A stretch of DNA of 64,000 nucleotides, taken from positions 124,001-188,000 of the forward strand of contig CACYKY010000006.1 of assembly GCA_902775135.1 (NCBI GenBank), given 5' to 3'. The first letter of the stretch is position 1. Each line of letters begins with the position of its first letter. The position numbers and the translations under genes are program-made. This DNA comes from an uncultured Bacteroidota bacterium (lineage in GTDB: Bacteria > Bacteroidota > Bacteroidia > Bacteroidales > P3). Of the stretch, positions 15,458-24,488 are shown piece by piece. The notes below the pieces were generated by a model. It did no database searches. It was not told where the DNA came from and saw only the letters and a program-made list of their open reading frames with translations.

Positions 15458-18400
15458 CTAGCGGTAGAAGTAGTCGTTGACCTTGTTGCGATAGTAGGGC
15501 GAAAGGGTAGGGGGTACTGTGCGGAGCTGGTCGGCAGCGGGCAGCTGCTGACGCTGATACTTCTCCAGTTCGGCAGGCGAAGGCTGGCTGTAGAGGTCGT
15601 TGGCCTCGTGACTCTCGCGGCGCTCCTCTTTTTCTCGCTGCATCTCTGCCTTTTCGTGCTCGAGCAGACGCGTCATAATCTGTTGCTGGCGCTTGATGGT
15701 CTGCTGGGTAATGGTACGGTTGACGAGGTCCGTCTCGGTCTGTTCCATCTGCTTCATCATCTGGTCTATCTCCTTGGCCAGCTTGCTGTTGCCTGCATTT
15801 TGCTGCTTCATCTCCTGACCATACTCCTGCATCATCCTACGGATGAGCTCCTGCTGCGCGGCCATCTTGGCAAACTCCTCGCTCATCTGCTGTCCCTGTC
15901 CCAGCTGGTGGCGCCCGTTGGGTTTGTTGCCCTGTTTGTCGAGTTGTTTCTTGAGGGCATCCATCTGTTTGTTGAGCTCCTGCTGCATCTGTCGCATGGA
16001 TTTTGCCGAAGGCTTGCCCTTGCCGGGTTTAGCGCTGGGATTGCTGTTCTTTCCTGGGTTTTTACATTGGCCCGACTTCTGTTTCTGGCTGTTCTGGCGC
16101 ATCTGGTTCTGCATCTGGTCGAGGCTCTCCGCCAGCACCAGCGCCAGATTGTTGAGGGCCGTCATGCTGTACTGCATCGAACCCGAGGCCTGCGAATTCT
16201 TGTAGTTGCCGTAGAAACTCTGGTTCATATCCAACAACCCGCTAAGCGAACGGCTGATGTTGCTGTTCACCTCTCCCAGCTGTTTGGTGATGGCCGAAGC
16301 CACCTGCAACTGGCGTTTGGCCATAGAGCGCAGCGAATCCTCCACATTGCGGAAATCGTCGCGGATACGATTCTGGCGGAATATAATAGACTGATATTTG
16401 GGGTCTTGAATATATGTACGATTGACGTCAGAGATTAGTTCCTCTTGGTTGAAAGAGAGCCTTACGAGGTTCTTCAACAGGCGGCGTACCTCCTCGGCGT
16501 CCTCCGCCAAGTCCTGCTGTTCGGCCTCTACCTGAGCCTCGGCGAGGGCCTCGCTGAGCTGCTCCATCTCCTCGGCAGCCTGCTTCTGCTTGCCCGAAGC
16601 ATCCTTGTTTTTGCCCTTCTGAAGGCTCTGCTGGGCCTCCCGCTGATGCTGTTCAACCTGATTTTCCAGTTTCTCAGGCACCTTGAAATCCGTACTGGGG
16701 TCAAGATCCTTATAGTCCTGCTTGATTTGATCAATGTCCCGTTTCAGCTCCTGGAACTGGTCGTTAATCTGTTGCTGTTTCTCTTGCAACTGCTGGTTAT
16801 CCTTGCTTTTAGCCTGCTCCGTTTCACGCGAAACATTGTGTTGTTCCTCCGCCAGGCGGTCCATCTTCTGGATGGTTTGTTCCACCTTCTTTTCCAACTC
16901 CAGTCGCTTCATCAGTTCGATGTTCTGATCCAGTTGCTTCTCCAACTCGGAGTTGTCCATCTTGAGCTGCTCCAACTCTTGCTGCACCTTATTCTTGTCC
17001 AGCTCTTTCATCATGCGGTCTATCTCCGCCAAGGTTTCCTTCATCTTCTCGTCCATCACCTCGTTCATCAGGCGGTCCAGCTCGCGTTGTTTCTCCATCA
17101 GCTGCTCACTCTGCTCGCGGTATTTCTGCTCCAAGCGGTTGTTTTCCTGAATCTGCTGCTGCATCTGCTGCATCATCTGGCGCACCTGCGACTGCTTCTT
17201 CTGTATCTCCTGGAGGTCCTTTTTATCCTGCCAGTTGAGCTCTTTTTTATCCACCAGCCGACGCATCATCTCGTTGATTTCATCCTGCAATTTCTGCAAT
17301 TCGCTTACCTGATTTTCAGCGCTTTGGCGCACTTCGCTACTGCTCCGCTCCAGCATCTGGTCAAGCTCGTCGGCGGTGGGAATCTTGATTTCGAACACCT
17401 GCGACTTGACGGTCTTGGGTCCATGGATGGCATCGTTGTCGGAGACCTCGAACCAATAGCTCAACTCGTCGCCCGGCGCAAGGGTCAGTTCGGCGGTGTT
17501 GAAGGAGAAGAAGAACTCCTGCGACGCCTCACCCGAACGAAGGGCCATTTCGGCCTCGCTGCGGACCTTCCGGGCCGTGTCGGCAGCATTGGCCGTCTGA
17601 TGGACAAAAACAAGCTTGGAGAAGCCGTAATCGTCCTTCACGCGGCCTCGGAAGAGGCGACGGTCGGGATGTAGCGAGTCGGCCATCTCCTCGACGACAA
17701 TCATCGGCAGGGCATCGGCGATGGCCGAAAGGCTGTAGCGCAGGGTGTCGGAAGTGACGGCATCGTGGTTGCTCACGGCAAAGCCGTAATCCATCGTCTG
17801 CATCACACGGACGCTGAGTTCGGCGCGGCCGTTGGCATCGGTGGCCAAGGGGTGCGCCGTCTCGCCCAGCGAGAAGTGCACGCTGTCGGCGTCCTTGGTT
17901 TGGAAAATCCATTTCACACGCGTACCTTCGGGCACAGCGGCATCGCCGAGGTTCACCACCGTCTCGGCCTCGCGGCCCGTGTAGGCGGGATAGGACAGGA
18001 GCATGCGGAACTCCACCACCTGCGGGTCGGGCAGCATGCGCAGCAGGTGTCCCCCGTCGGTCACTCCGGCGGCCTCGAGGGCGAACTCCTGCGAGCGGCT
18101 CACCTGGCGGAAAGTGTATTCGAAGAGGGTGGGGGAGAGGCGCGTCATCTTGTAGCGCCGGCCCTCGATGTTGATGAACGCTTCGGTGGGCAAGGCCTCG
18201 CCGTCGACGCTGACAGAGAGCGTGTGGTCGTGTCCTGGCCACACGGTGAGGCTGCCGTTCTCGATGGTGAAACGGAACGGCGCAGGGCGCTCGTAGACGG
18301 TGCTGTAGTTGACGATGCGCTTCGACGGCTCCGTCACCACCTGCGGGGCGGCGATGAGCAGGGCGGCGATGACTGCCAGCGGCGGAAGGGCATACTTGAG

Positions 18401-18895
18401 GTACTTGCGGTTGGCCTTGAGGTTGACGGCATCGACGAAAGGCACGGGACGCAGCTGCTCGGTCTTCTGCTCGATGGCGGCGAGGAGGAGCGAGGGGAGG
18501 GGAGAACTTTGATCGCTTTCCGCTTTCCGCTTTCCGTTTTCCTCTTCCTCCATCAGCTGCAGCAGGTTGAGCAGCTTGTCGCTCACCTCGGGGAAGTGCT
18601 TGCCCACAATGCGGGCAGCTTCGGCATGCGAGAGGCGCTTGCCCATACCTGCCATCTTCAGCAGCGGGCGCACGATGTACCAAGCCACCACGCATGCCAC
18701 CGCCGCCAGGCCACCCCAGAAGATGAGGCCGCGGGCCACGCTGGACAGCCATCCGAAATGCTCCAGCAGCACCGCTGCAAGGAACAGCACCCCCACGATG
18801 GCCACAGCATACAACAACCCCTTCACCAGGAGGTTCTTGTAGTACTTCCTGATGAATGCGTCGAGCGCCTGCAGTATGTCGTCTCTATGGCTCAA
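15458..18895 (-). CDS. DUF4175 family large membrane protein with long coiled coil
   Basis: 1145 residues. Two N-terminal membrane helices (about residues 22-45 and 53-75), a third near residue 170, then a beta-rich region to about 500 and a very long Gln/Glu/Lys-rich coiled coil (about 515-860, for example MMQQMQQQIQENNRLEQK). The C-terminal part is again Gln/Met-rich. This fits the DUF4175 proteins of Bacteroidota, large periplasmic envelope proteins of unknown role. It follows a lipoprotein gene by 19 bp and is probably co-transcribed with it. A parS-like sequence (16820-16835, two mismatches) lies inside. Confidence 0.88.
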   Translation of the reverse strand: MSHRDDILQALDAFIRKYYKNLLVKGLLYAVAIVGVLFLAAVLLEHFGWLSSVARGLIFWGGLAAVACVVAWYIVRPLLKMAGMGKRLSHAEAARIVGKHFPEVSDKLLNLLQLMEEEENGKRKAESDQSSPLPSLLLAAIEQKTEQLRPVPFVDAVNLKANRKYLKYALPPLAVIAALLIAAPQVVTEPSKRIVNYSTVYERPAPFRFTIENGSLTVWPGHDHTLSVSVDGEALPTEAFINIEGRRYKMTRLSPTLFEYTFRQVSRSQEFALEAAGVTDGGHLLRMLPDPQVVEFRMLLSYPAYTGREAETVVNLGDAAVPEGTRVKWIFQTKDADSVHFSLGETAHPLATDANGRAELSVRVMQTMDYGFAVSNHDAVTSDTLRYSLSAIADALPMIVVEEMADSLHPDRRLFRGRVKDDYGFSKLVFVHQTANAADTARKVRSEAEMALRSGEASQEFFFSFNTAELTLAPGDELSYWFEVSDNDAIHGPKTVKSQVFEIKIPTADELDQMLERSSSEVRQSAENQVSELQKLQDEINEMMRRLVDKKELNWQDKKDLQEIQKKQSQVRQMMQQMQQQIQENNRLEQKYREQSEQLMEKQRELDRLMNEVMDEKMKETLAEIDRMMKELDKNKVQQELEQLKMDNSELEKQLDQNIELMKRLELEKKVEQTIQKMDRLAEEQHNVSRETEQAKSKDNQQLQEKQQQINDQFQELKRDIDQIKQDYKDLDPSTDFKVPEKLENQVEQHQREAQQSLQKGKNKDASGKQKQAAEEMEQLSEALAEAQVEAEQQDLAEDAEEVRRLLKNLVRLSFNQEELISDVNRTYIQDPKYQSIIFRQNRIRDDFRNVEDSLRSMAKRQLQVASAITKQLGEVNSNISRSLSGLLDMNQSFYGNYKNSQASGSMQYSMTALNNLALVLAESLDQMQNQMRQNSQKQKSGQCKNPGKNSNPSAKPGKGKPSAKSMRQMQQELNKQMDALKKQLDKQGNKPNGRHQLGQGQQMSEEFAKMAAQQELIRRMMQEYGQEMKQQNAGNSKLAKEIDQMMKQMEQTETDLVNRTITQQTIKRQQQIMTRLLEHEKAEMQREKEERRESHEANDLYSQPSPAELEKYQRQQLPAADQLRTVPPTLSPYYRNKVNDYFYR

Positions 18896-18914
18896 TCAAT
18901 CCCCGGTATTGGTT

Positions 18915-19274
18915 TCACATCATGAGGTATGGCGTCAGCCGTTCGTTGGCCTCCATCACCTTGGCGTTGACGGTTGCCTGGTCGTAGTCGGGGTTGTAGC
19001 TCTTCAGCGCGGCCTCGTACTCTTCGATGAATTCCTCGGTTTCTGCTTCAGCGGGATAGACGGAATTGAGACTGTCGTCGAAACGGAACAGCTCCTGCAT
19101 ACATTCCAGGTACTCGTTGGCCACCTCGGGACAAGGCTCGGCCTCAGCGATGGTGAGGCAGTTGACGGTTTTGCGCGCCAGCCGCTGGGCATTGCTCTCC
19201 TCCTCGGCGCTGCCGCCACAGGCAGTGGCAAGAACAGCACCGCACAAAAGTATGGACATCAGTATCTTTTTCAT
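18915..19274 (-). CDS. Small lipoprotein of unknown function
   Basis: 119 residues. Lipoprotein signal MKKILMSILLCGAVLATAC, then a Glu-rich, mostly helical mature part (EEFIEEYEAALKSYNP). First gene of a two-gene operon with the DUF4175 gene 19 bp downstream, so it may work with that envelope protein. Family not recognised. Confidence 0.75.
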   Translation of the reverse strand: MKKILMSILLCGAVLATACGGSAEEESNAQRLARKTVNCLTIAEAEPCPEVANEYLECMQELFRFDDSLNSVYPAEAETEEFIEEYEAALKSYNPDYDQATVNAKVMEANERLTPYLMM

Positions 19275-19369
19275 TATTCTATCGGAATTTGAAAATGCAA
19301 AAATACAAAAACTTTACGACATACTGCTTTTTTTAATCAACAAAATGGCTCGAAATCGAAAAAAAAGCG

Positions 19370-19377
19370 TACCTTTG
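19370..19377 (+). promoter_or_regulatory. Promoter -7 element TACCTTTG of the SDR gene
   Basis: Perfect TAnnTTTG in the typical context GCGTACCTTTGCA, 28 bp before the ATG at 19406. Confidence 0.75.
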
Positions 19378-19405
19378 CAAAAAAAAATAGTAACAACTCC
19401 CAACC

Positions 19406-20206
19406 ATGCAACAGACCATCATCATCACCGGTGCCTCGTCGGGCTTTGGCCTGGCCACCGCCGAACTCCTGGCCTCCAAAGGCCACCGCGTCTACGGCCT
19501 CTGCCGCCGTCCCATGAACCACGAGAGAATACACTATATGACATGCGATGTGCGCAACCGCGAGCAGGTAGCCGAGGTCGTAGGCCTCATCGCCAGCGAG
19601 GCGGGGCGCATCGACGTCCTCGTCAACAATGCCGGCATGGGCATCGGCGGCGCCCTCGAACTGGCCACCCCCGAGGAGATAGACCTCCAAATGGGCACCA
19701 ACTTCATGGGGTGCGTCAACCTCTGCCAAGCCGTACTGCCCTACATGCGCAAGCAGCGCAGCGGCAAAATCATCAACCTCAGCTCCATCGGCGGCGTCAT
19801 GGGCCTCCCCTGGCAGGGATTCTACTCGGCCTCCAAATTCGCCATCGAGGGCTTCAGCGAGGCCCTCAGCGCCGAGGTACGGGGTTTCGGCATCAAAGTC
19901 TCCATGGTCGAGCCCGGCGACTTCGCCACCGGCTTCACCGCCAGCCGCCGCAACAGCCAGGCCACCCTCGACGACCCCGACTACGGCCCCCTCTTCCGCC
20001 GCTCGCTGGACATCATCGAGCAGGAGGAAAACGGAGGCCTCAAGCCCGAGGTCCTCGCACGCCGCATTGCCAAGATGGTCGAGCAGAAGAACCCACCGCT
20101 GCGCAAGGTCGTCGCCAACCTCGAGCAGAAACTCTCCGTCGTCATCAAGCGCGTGCTCTCCGGCAACCAGATGGTGGCCATCCTCCGCAGCTACTACAAG
20201 TGCTGA
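19406..20206 (+). CDS. Short-chain dehydrogenase/reductase (SDR)
   Basis: 266 residues, classical SDR. The cofactor motif ITGASSGFGLATAE (TGxxxGxG), NNAGMGIGG, the catalytic Ser in INLSSIGG and the YSASK motif (Tyr and Lys) are all present. NAD(P)-dependent oxidation or reduction of an unknown substrate. The long C-terminus after VEPGDFATGF resembles SDRs acting on lipids or retinol-like substrates. It has its own promoter (19370) and terminator (20234-20288), so it is a single-gene unit. Confidence 0.92.
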   Translation: MQQTIIITGASSGFGLATAELLASKGHRVYGLCRRPMNHERIHYMTCDVRNREQVAEVVGLIASEAGRIDVLVNNAGMGIGGALELATPEEIDLQMGTNFMGCVNLCQAVLPYMRKQRSGKIINLSSIGGVMGLPWQGFYSASKFAIEGFSEALSAEVRGFGIKVSMVEPGDFATGFTASRRNSQATLDDPDYGPLFRRSLDIIEQEENGGLKPEVLARRIAKMVEQKNPPLRKVVANLEQKLSVVIKRVLSGNQMVAILRSYYKC

Positions 20207-20233
20207 CCCCCCTCCCCATACCGCAACGCCCCC

Positions 20234-20288
20234 CCAGGCTCAAAAGACCGGGAAAAAAGACCCCGCCTCTTGAGCCTGGATTGTTTTT
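20234..20288 (+). terminator. Rho-independent terminator of the SDR gene
   Basis: CCAGGCTCAAAAGA and TCTTGAGCCTGG pair around a 20-nt loop, followed by ATTGTTTTTTC. Confidence 0.8.
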
Positions 20289-20429
20289 TCGAAAAAAAAA
20301 TTTATAATTTTTTATCACTCACAATGTGACACTTACGGAATTGTGTTGAAAAAAAAACACAGGGGGTGTAAGATTTGAGGCCAAAAGTGTCGAATTCTAT
20401 ATGTAGAAAAAAAGCCCAAACCAGGCTCG

Positions 20430-20939
20430 ATGAAAACGGACGTCGAAAGATACAAGACCCTGCTGCAGCGCCATCAGAAACTCATCTGGTGGCTATGCTT
20501 CAACCAATCCCCGACCAACAGCATGCGCTGCGAGGACTTGGTGCAGGAGACCTGTATCACCCTCTGGGAGCATTTCGACACGCTGCCTGCCGACGCCAGT
20601 TCCTGGGAGGAGACCCTGTGGGTGGAGCAGCGCACACGCGACACCCTGCGCTCCCAGCGACGCCGCCACCGACGCCAACCGCAACTGGTGAACCCGCCCG
20701 ACGGCCTGGAGCACCTTGCCGCCCACGACGATGCCGCCGAAGCCCGCGAGCGTGTCCAGGAACTCCTCTCCTCCCTCCCCGAGGAGGACCGACGCCTCAT
20801 GCAGATGCGCAACGAGGGCTACAACGCACGGGAAATAGGACAGGCTCTGGGAATCGAACCCAACGCCGTCTACCAGCGCGCCTTCCGCATACTGGCACGC
20901 CTGAAGAAAAACGAAACCAAACAAACAAAGAAAGGATAA
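20430..20939 (+). CDS. Sigma-module gene 1 (copy 2): ECF-type sigma factor
   Basis: 169 residues. Region 2: CEDLVQETCITLWEHF; region 4: LPEEDRRLMQMRNEGYNAREIGQALGIEP..., a helix-turn-helix. It aligns along its length with the sigma factor at 2592-3095 (for example MGLIRTLCWWHS against QKLIWWLCFNQS, and KELVQDCCVSIW against EDLVQETCITLW), so the two are paralogues. It heads a four-gene plus-strand operon with the same gene order as copy 1. The upstream sequence contains a near-promoter TAAGATTTG at about 20369 (one base too long). Confidence 0.88.
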   Translation: MKTDVERYKTLLQRHQKLIWWLCFNQSPTNSMRCEDLVQETCITLWEHFDTLPADASSWEETLWVEQRTRDTLRSQRRRHRRQPQLVNPPDGLEHLAAHDDAAEARERVQELLSSLPEEDRRLMQMRNEGYNAREIGQALGIEPNAVYQRAFRILARLKKNETKQTKKG

Positions 20940-20942
20940 CCT

Positions 20943-21221
20943 ATGGAACAGACAACAGACAACACACCCCTTCCCTCCGATGCCGAACTGGGGTTCGACC
21001 CCGGAGAACTGCTGAGACAGATGACCGACGGCCTGCCGCAATGGCACCACCGCCAGCACGAGCGCCTGCTGACGCTGCGGCTGTGCACCACGACGATGGC
21101 CCTCTTCGCGCTGCTCATACCGACGGCGTACCTCCTGGCGCCGACGGACAACAACCACATCGCCGACGGCATGACCTATGCCCAGGTTGTACAACTTACC
21201 GACAATATGCTCTGCGCATGA
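20943..21221 (+). CDS. Sigma-module gene 2 (copy 2): single-pass membrane protein, possible anti-sigma factor
   Basis: 92 residues: about 46 mainly polar residues (LLRQMTDGLPQWHHRQHERLL), one membrane helix (TTTMALFALLIPTAYLLA), then about 25 residues outside. Same layout as the gene at 2284-2595. It starts three bases after the sigma stop and its own stop overlaps the next ATG (ATGA, 21218-21221). The anti-sigma role is inferred from order and topology. Confidence 0.7.
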   Translation: MEQTTDNTPLPSDAELGFDPGELLRQMTDGLPQWHHRQHERLLTLRLCTTTMALFALLIPTAYLLAPTDNNHIADGMTYAQVVQLTDNMLCA

Positions 21222-21709
21222 AGCCACGCCACTACATAGCCCTCGCCCTTGCCTTCGTGGGCACCGCCATCAGCATGGTGCTGCTCACACGGCCGCGCCC
21301 GCTGCCCGCCAGCGAGTGCAGCGAGGTCTATCGTAGGTATTGCGACACCTCCGGCATCAGCGCCTCCTACCTCGAAGACTACCCCCTCGACGACTCCACC
21401 ACCATCGCCGTCACCTTGCTCCAGGCTCAAGACTCCGCCACTTGGGCGGAAACCGTCATCTCCTTGTGCTGCAACAACAACCACAATGACTACACACCAG
21501 GCGAAATAAAACTATATCCCATCAAAAAGGCAAACGCTGACCAATTACCCGATAGTGCATTTAAAAACGAATACATAGTAATATCCTACTTTTACGACCT
21601 TACCATTGGAATATTCAAAGTTGAAAACAAAGACCATCAAAAAATCATCATAGATCATTATATTGAACTACTAACAAAAAAGATCAAAGACAATGAAACG
21701 AATTATTAG
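21218..21709 (+). CDS. Sigma-module gene 3 (copy 2): membrane-anchored protein of unknown function
   Basis: 163 residues from the ATG at 21218; the frame stays open far upstream but that part is the shadow of gene 2. One membrane helix (YIALALAFVGTAISMVLL), then SECSEVYRRYCD and a domain ending in IFKVENKD...IELL. Shares SEVYxRY, VTLLxAxxxxxW and the IFxxEN region with 1750-2247. The 5' two thirds are G+C-rich and the last 200 bp much more A+T-rich, as is gene 4. Overlaps gene 4 by 17 bp. Confidence 0.75.
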   Translation: MKPRHYIALALAFVGTAISMVLLTRPRPLPASECSEVYRRYCDTSGISASYLEDYPLDDSTTIAVTLLQAQDSATWAETVISLCCNNNHNDYTPGEIKLYPIKKANADQLPDSAFKNEYIVISYFYDLTIGIFKVENKDHQKIIIDHYIELLTKKIKDNETNY

Positions 21710-22091
21710 AACAACTGCCTGTGTGGCTCTTCTGACCATGACAACCGTCAGTTGCCAAAAAGACGGAATGTACCAGCAGAACACAAACGAATCCCTATGT
21801 GGTACAACCTTGTACTACGCTGTTGATGGGGTATCGCACGAAACATCTTTTTACGACAACAATGGGTGGGATATGATAATGAATAATCTATTTGCATTAG
21901 CGCGGCAAGGATACACCATTGTAATCCATACAAATACAAATAATATACCTATAAAAGATAAAGAAACCATTACATTCACAACTACCAGCGAATCGGAAGC
22001 CAAAGAATGGGCAAATGAAATGGTAACCCTAGGGTACACTGTAACTATTACGTTTAAATCAGGCGTTTACACATGTATAGCAGAAAAGTAA
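21693..22091 (+). CDS. Sigma-module gene 4 (copy 2): small lipoprotein of unknown function
   Basis: 132 residues. Lipobox at TMTTVSC followed by QKD, exactly as in the paralogue (1337-1753). The mature part has FALARQGYTIVIHT, a WANEMVTLGYTVTITF helix-strand and the same terminal YTCIAxK. The coding is clearly more A+T-rich than its neighbours. Starts 17 bp inside gene 3. Confidence 0.8.
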   Translation: MKRIIRTTACVALLTMTTVSCQKDGMYQQNTNESLCGTTLYYAVDGVSHETSFYDNNGWDMIMNNLFALARQGYTIVIHTNTNNIPIKDKETITFTTTSESEAKEWANEMVTLGYTVTITFKSGVYTCIAEK

Positions 22092-22430
22092 AAACCAGCA
22101 CCTCTACTTGGTGCCACCTAACCCCTAAAAGCCTATGAAATTCATCCGACCCTGCCCTTGGCGACAGATGTGCCGGTCGCACAAGGGCGTATAAAAAAAG
22201 GCAAGCCCTTTGGGCGGGGAGAGTGTTTGAAAACAATACCACCAAACACACTCTACCACCTCCCACGGGGGGCTCGCCGATGGCACAGGACCGGACAGTC
22301 CCATGCGTCCATCTACAATGATAACGCAGAAATGGCTTTCCTATTGTGTGGAAAACTCTGTTTTTTGCACATCAACCATGACACGTGGGAAACAAAAACA
22401 ACAAAAATTAACAATTAAAAAACGATTAAA
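22092..22430. other. Non-coding gap after sigma module 2
   Basis: About 340 bp. It contains an imperfect hairpin AGAGTGTTTG / CAAACACACTCT at about 22220-22256, which may end the sigma-module transcript, and an A-rich stretch before the next promoter. No gene supported; the frame 22158-22418 lacks any domain or start context. Confidence 0.45.
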
Positions 22431-22445
22431 ATGAATAATATTTCG

Positions 22446-22453
22446 TACATTTG
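22446..22453 (+). promoter_or_regulatory. Promoter -7 element TACATTTG, four bases before the likely start codon
   Basis: TACATTTG in the usual CGTACxTTTGCA context. It ends only 4 bp before the ATG at 22458, so transcripts would have almost no leader. Confidence 0.6.
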
Positions 22454-22457
22454 CAGC

Positions 22458-23597
22458 ATGAAAAGTATGATGTCCTTTACTTTACGGCACATATTGGCCT
22501 CTCTGATGATGATGTTTATGCTCGTAGGATCGACGGTCGCCAATGCACAGATGGTTATCAAAGAAAATGGCAAGGTGATTGTTGGTCCTAACACGAGACC
22601 CAGCGACGACAGCCTCAATGTGACGAGCATGTCCATTCAGGGGCCTTTAGGTGTGTACAATCATGGGGCGAAACTGGGTTTCGGCGATTTCGGCGTCAAG
22701 GAAAGGATTGGCTGGAATGTCTTCGTCGGGGAATATGGCAACACCGATTCAGACCAGCTTTGGCTGCACGGGAAGAACGGTTTCAAAATCACCAATTGGA
22801 ACGGTGACTATGTCATTGCAGGATGGGGCTGGGATTCGCAATTCATCACCAATTTCACATTCAACACTAATTCCCGTATCGACCGCATTGCCATCAGTTC
22901 CGCTGACGCCCACAAATATGAGGTTTCGCCTATCGAAAATCCCCTCTCCGCCCTTTCCCATCTGAAGGGAATCAAATTCAGATACACCCCCGTTAATGTG
23001 ATGGAGATGCCGAATGTGGACTTGACGAACCTGGACGATAAAGGGCTGGCGGATTATGTTCAAATGGACAATGTCGTCCACATGCAGCAAAAGGGACGTA
23101 TCCGTTATGGCTTATATGCCGGCGAGGTGGCCAATGTCTTCCCCGAATTGGTAGAAGTGGACGACAAAAACAACGAATACATCAACTATATCGAGCTGAT
23201 TCCTGTTCTGATAAATGCCATCAACGAGCTGACAAGCCAACTGCAGGAACATGGCCTTTTGAGGGGAATGCGTACGCAAACAGACAGCAGCGAGACAGAC
23301 AGATGCAATGCCGGCACAAGGGGTGCAATGGATGAGAGTGCAGTGCTTTACCAGAACACGCCGAATCCTTTCACCGACAACACAACAATAGAATACTATG
23401 TTCCTGTCGATGCCTCCTCTGCATCGGTCTACCTATTCACTCTTAACGGCTTGCTGCTGGAGACGTATCCCATTGAGTATATGGGACAGGGCTCGATAAC
23501 TATCGACGGGGCAACACTGCAACCCGGCATGTACGTCTATTCGCTGGTTGTTGACGGCCAGATTGTGGACAGCAAACGAATGATATTGACCAACTAA
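22458..23597 (+). CDS. T9SS-secreted protein with S74-like (endosialidase chaperone-type) domain
   Basis: 379 residues from the ATG at 22458 (MKSMMSFTL); ATGs at 22431, 22467 and 22470 are alternatives. A signal peptide ends STVANAQ. Residues about 150-270 resemble the intramolecular chaperone domain of phage tail spikes (SALSHLKGIKFRYTP..., IRYGLYAGEVANVFPELV, then YINYIELIPVLINAINEL), here used in a bacterial surface protein. The end is a T9SS type A sorting domain: NTPNPFTDNTTIEYYVP ... LQPGMYVYSLVVDG. It is the first of three consecutive exported-protein genes. Confidence 0.85.
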   Translation: MKSMMSFTLRHILASLMMMFMLVGSTVANAQMVIKENGKVIVGPNTRPSDDSLNVTSMSIQGPLGVYNHGAKLGFGDFGVKERIGWNVFVGEYGNTDSDQLWLHGKNGFKITNWNGDYVIAGWGWDSQFITNFTFNTNSRIDRIAISSADAHKYEVSPIENPLSALSHLKGIKFRYTPVNVMEMPNVDLTNLDDKGLADYVQMDNVVHMQQKGRIRYGLYAGEVANVFPELVEVDDKNNEYINYIELIPVLINAINELTSQLQEHGLLRGMRTQTDSSETDRCNAGTRGAMDESAVLYQNTPNPFTDNTTIEYYVPVDASSASVYLFTLNGLLLETYPIEYMGQGSITIDGATLQPGMYVYSLVVDGQIVDSKRMILTN

Positions 23598-23609
23598 AAG
23601 CATAATGAT

Positions 23610-24488
23610 ATGAAAAAGACATTATTCACAATTGTAATGCTGACACTCGCAGTTCTCGGCCACGGGCAGGACACCACGGCTGCCCAAGGCTTCAAGTCCT
23701 TCTTTGGACAGGAGAGCACAGAATGGTATGGAATAATCGGTGATTACGACTTTACAAACAGCTATGTACTACGAAGCCGAAATGACACCATAATAGATGG
23801 TCTAAGATACAAAATATTTGACTTTTACACCATTGTCACATATAATGGCTACGATGAATTTCTCGACCCATATTTGAATCTTTTCATGAGAGAAGATTCA
23901 ACTGTCGGAAAACTATGGTGTCGGTATCCCGAGGAGAGCGAAGAATTTCTCATTGCCGACATGTCTCTTAATGTGGGAGACACTTTCAAAATCAAAAACA
24001 TCGAATATTCTGGATATTCTTATTCCTACTATTATGTACAGGACGTCATTACTTCAGGCTCTGACCTCATTCTGGAATTAAAAAATGCAATTAACGGAGA
24101 AACCATACATTTCATTGAAGGTATTGGGTGCGACAATCTTTTCCATTATACCAGAACCTCGGCTTATTCTTCTATTTTGTGCTGTTATCATGACGAGACA
24201 ATGGTTTATCACAAACAGGGTTATAATGAATGTTACATAACCTGGGAAAATCTCGACGAAATAGCAAATAATAGAATTTCTCTCTATCCAAATCCTTGCA
24301 GTGAATGGCTATATTGTCAAGGAGAAGAAATTGCAGAAGTGTTTTTTGAGGATATAAAAGGCAAACTTGCATGGAAACATCTAGGAGCAGGGAAAATAGA
24401 TATTTCGAGTCTTCCCAGAGGGATGTACATTGCACGCATATCTATCAACAATTCAATAACAACCAGCAGATTAATCATAAAGCTATGA
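23610..24488 (+). CDS. T9SS-secreted protein, function unknown
   Basis: 292 residues. Signal peptide MKKTLFTIVMLTLAVLGHGQ, a central domain of about 190 residues rich in Tyr and Asp with strands such as SYVLRSRNDTIIDGLRYK, and a T9SS type A sorting domain starting ISLYPNPCSEWLY and ending LPRGMYIARISINNSITTS. It lies 12 bp after the previous gene and its stop overlaps the next ATG. The central domain is widespread in Bacteroidales surface proteins but has no known function. Confidence 0.85.
   Translation: MKKTLFTIVMLTLAVLGHGQDTTAAQGFKSFFGQESTEWYGIIGDYDFTNSYVLRSRNDTIIDGLRYKIFDFYTIVTYNGYDEFLDPYLNLFMREDSTVGKLWCRYPEESEEFLIADMSLNVGDTFKIKNIEYSGYSYSYYYVQDVITSGSDLILELKNAINGETIHFIEGIGCDNLFHYTRTSAYSSILCCYHDETMVYHKQGYNECYITWENLDEIANNRISLYPNPCSEWLYCQGEEIAEVFFEDIKGKLAWKHLGAGKIDISSLPRGMYIARISINNSITTSRLIIKL

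Noticed and set aside
16445-17674. 409-codon Leu-rich plus-strand ORF
   Set aside because: Antisense of the Gln/Glu-rich coiled coil of the DUF4175 gene, which gives artificial leucine runs.
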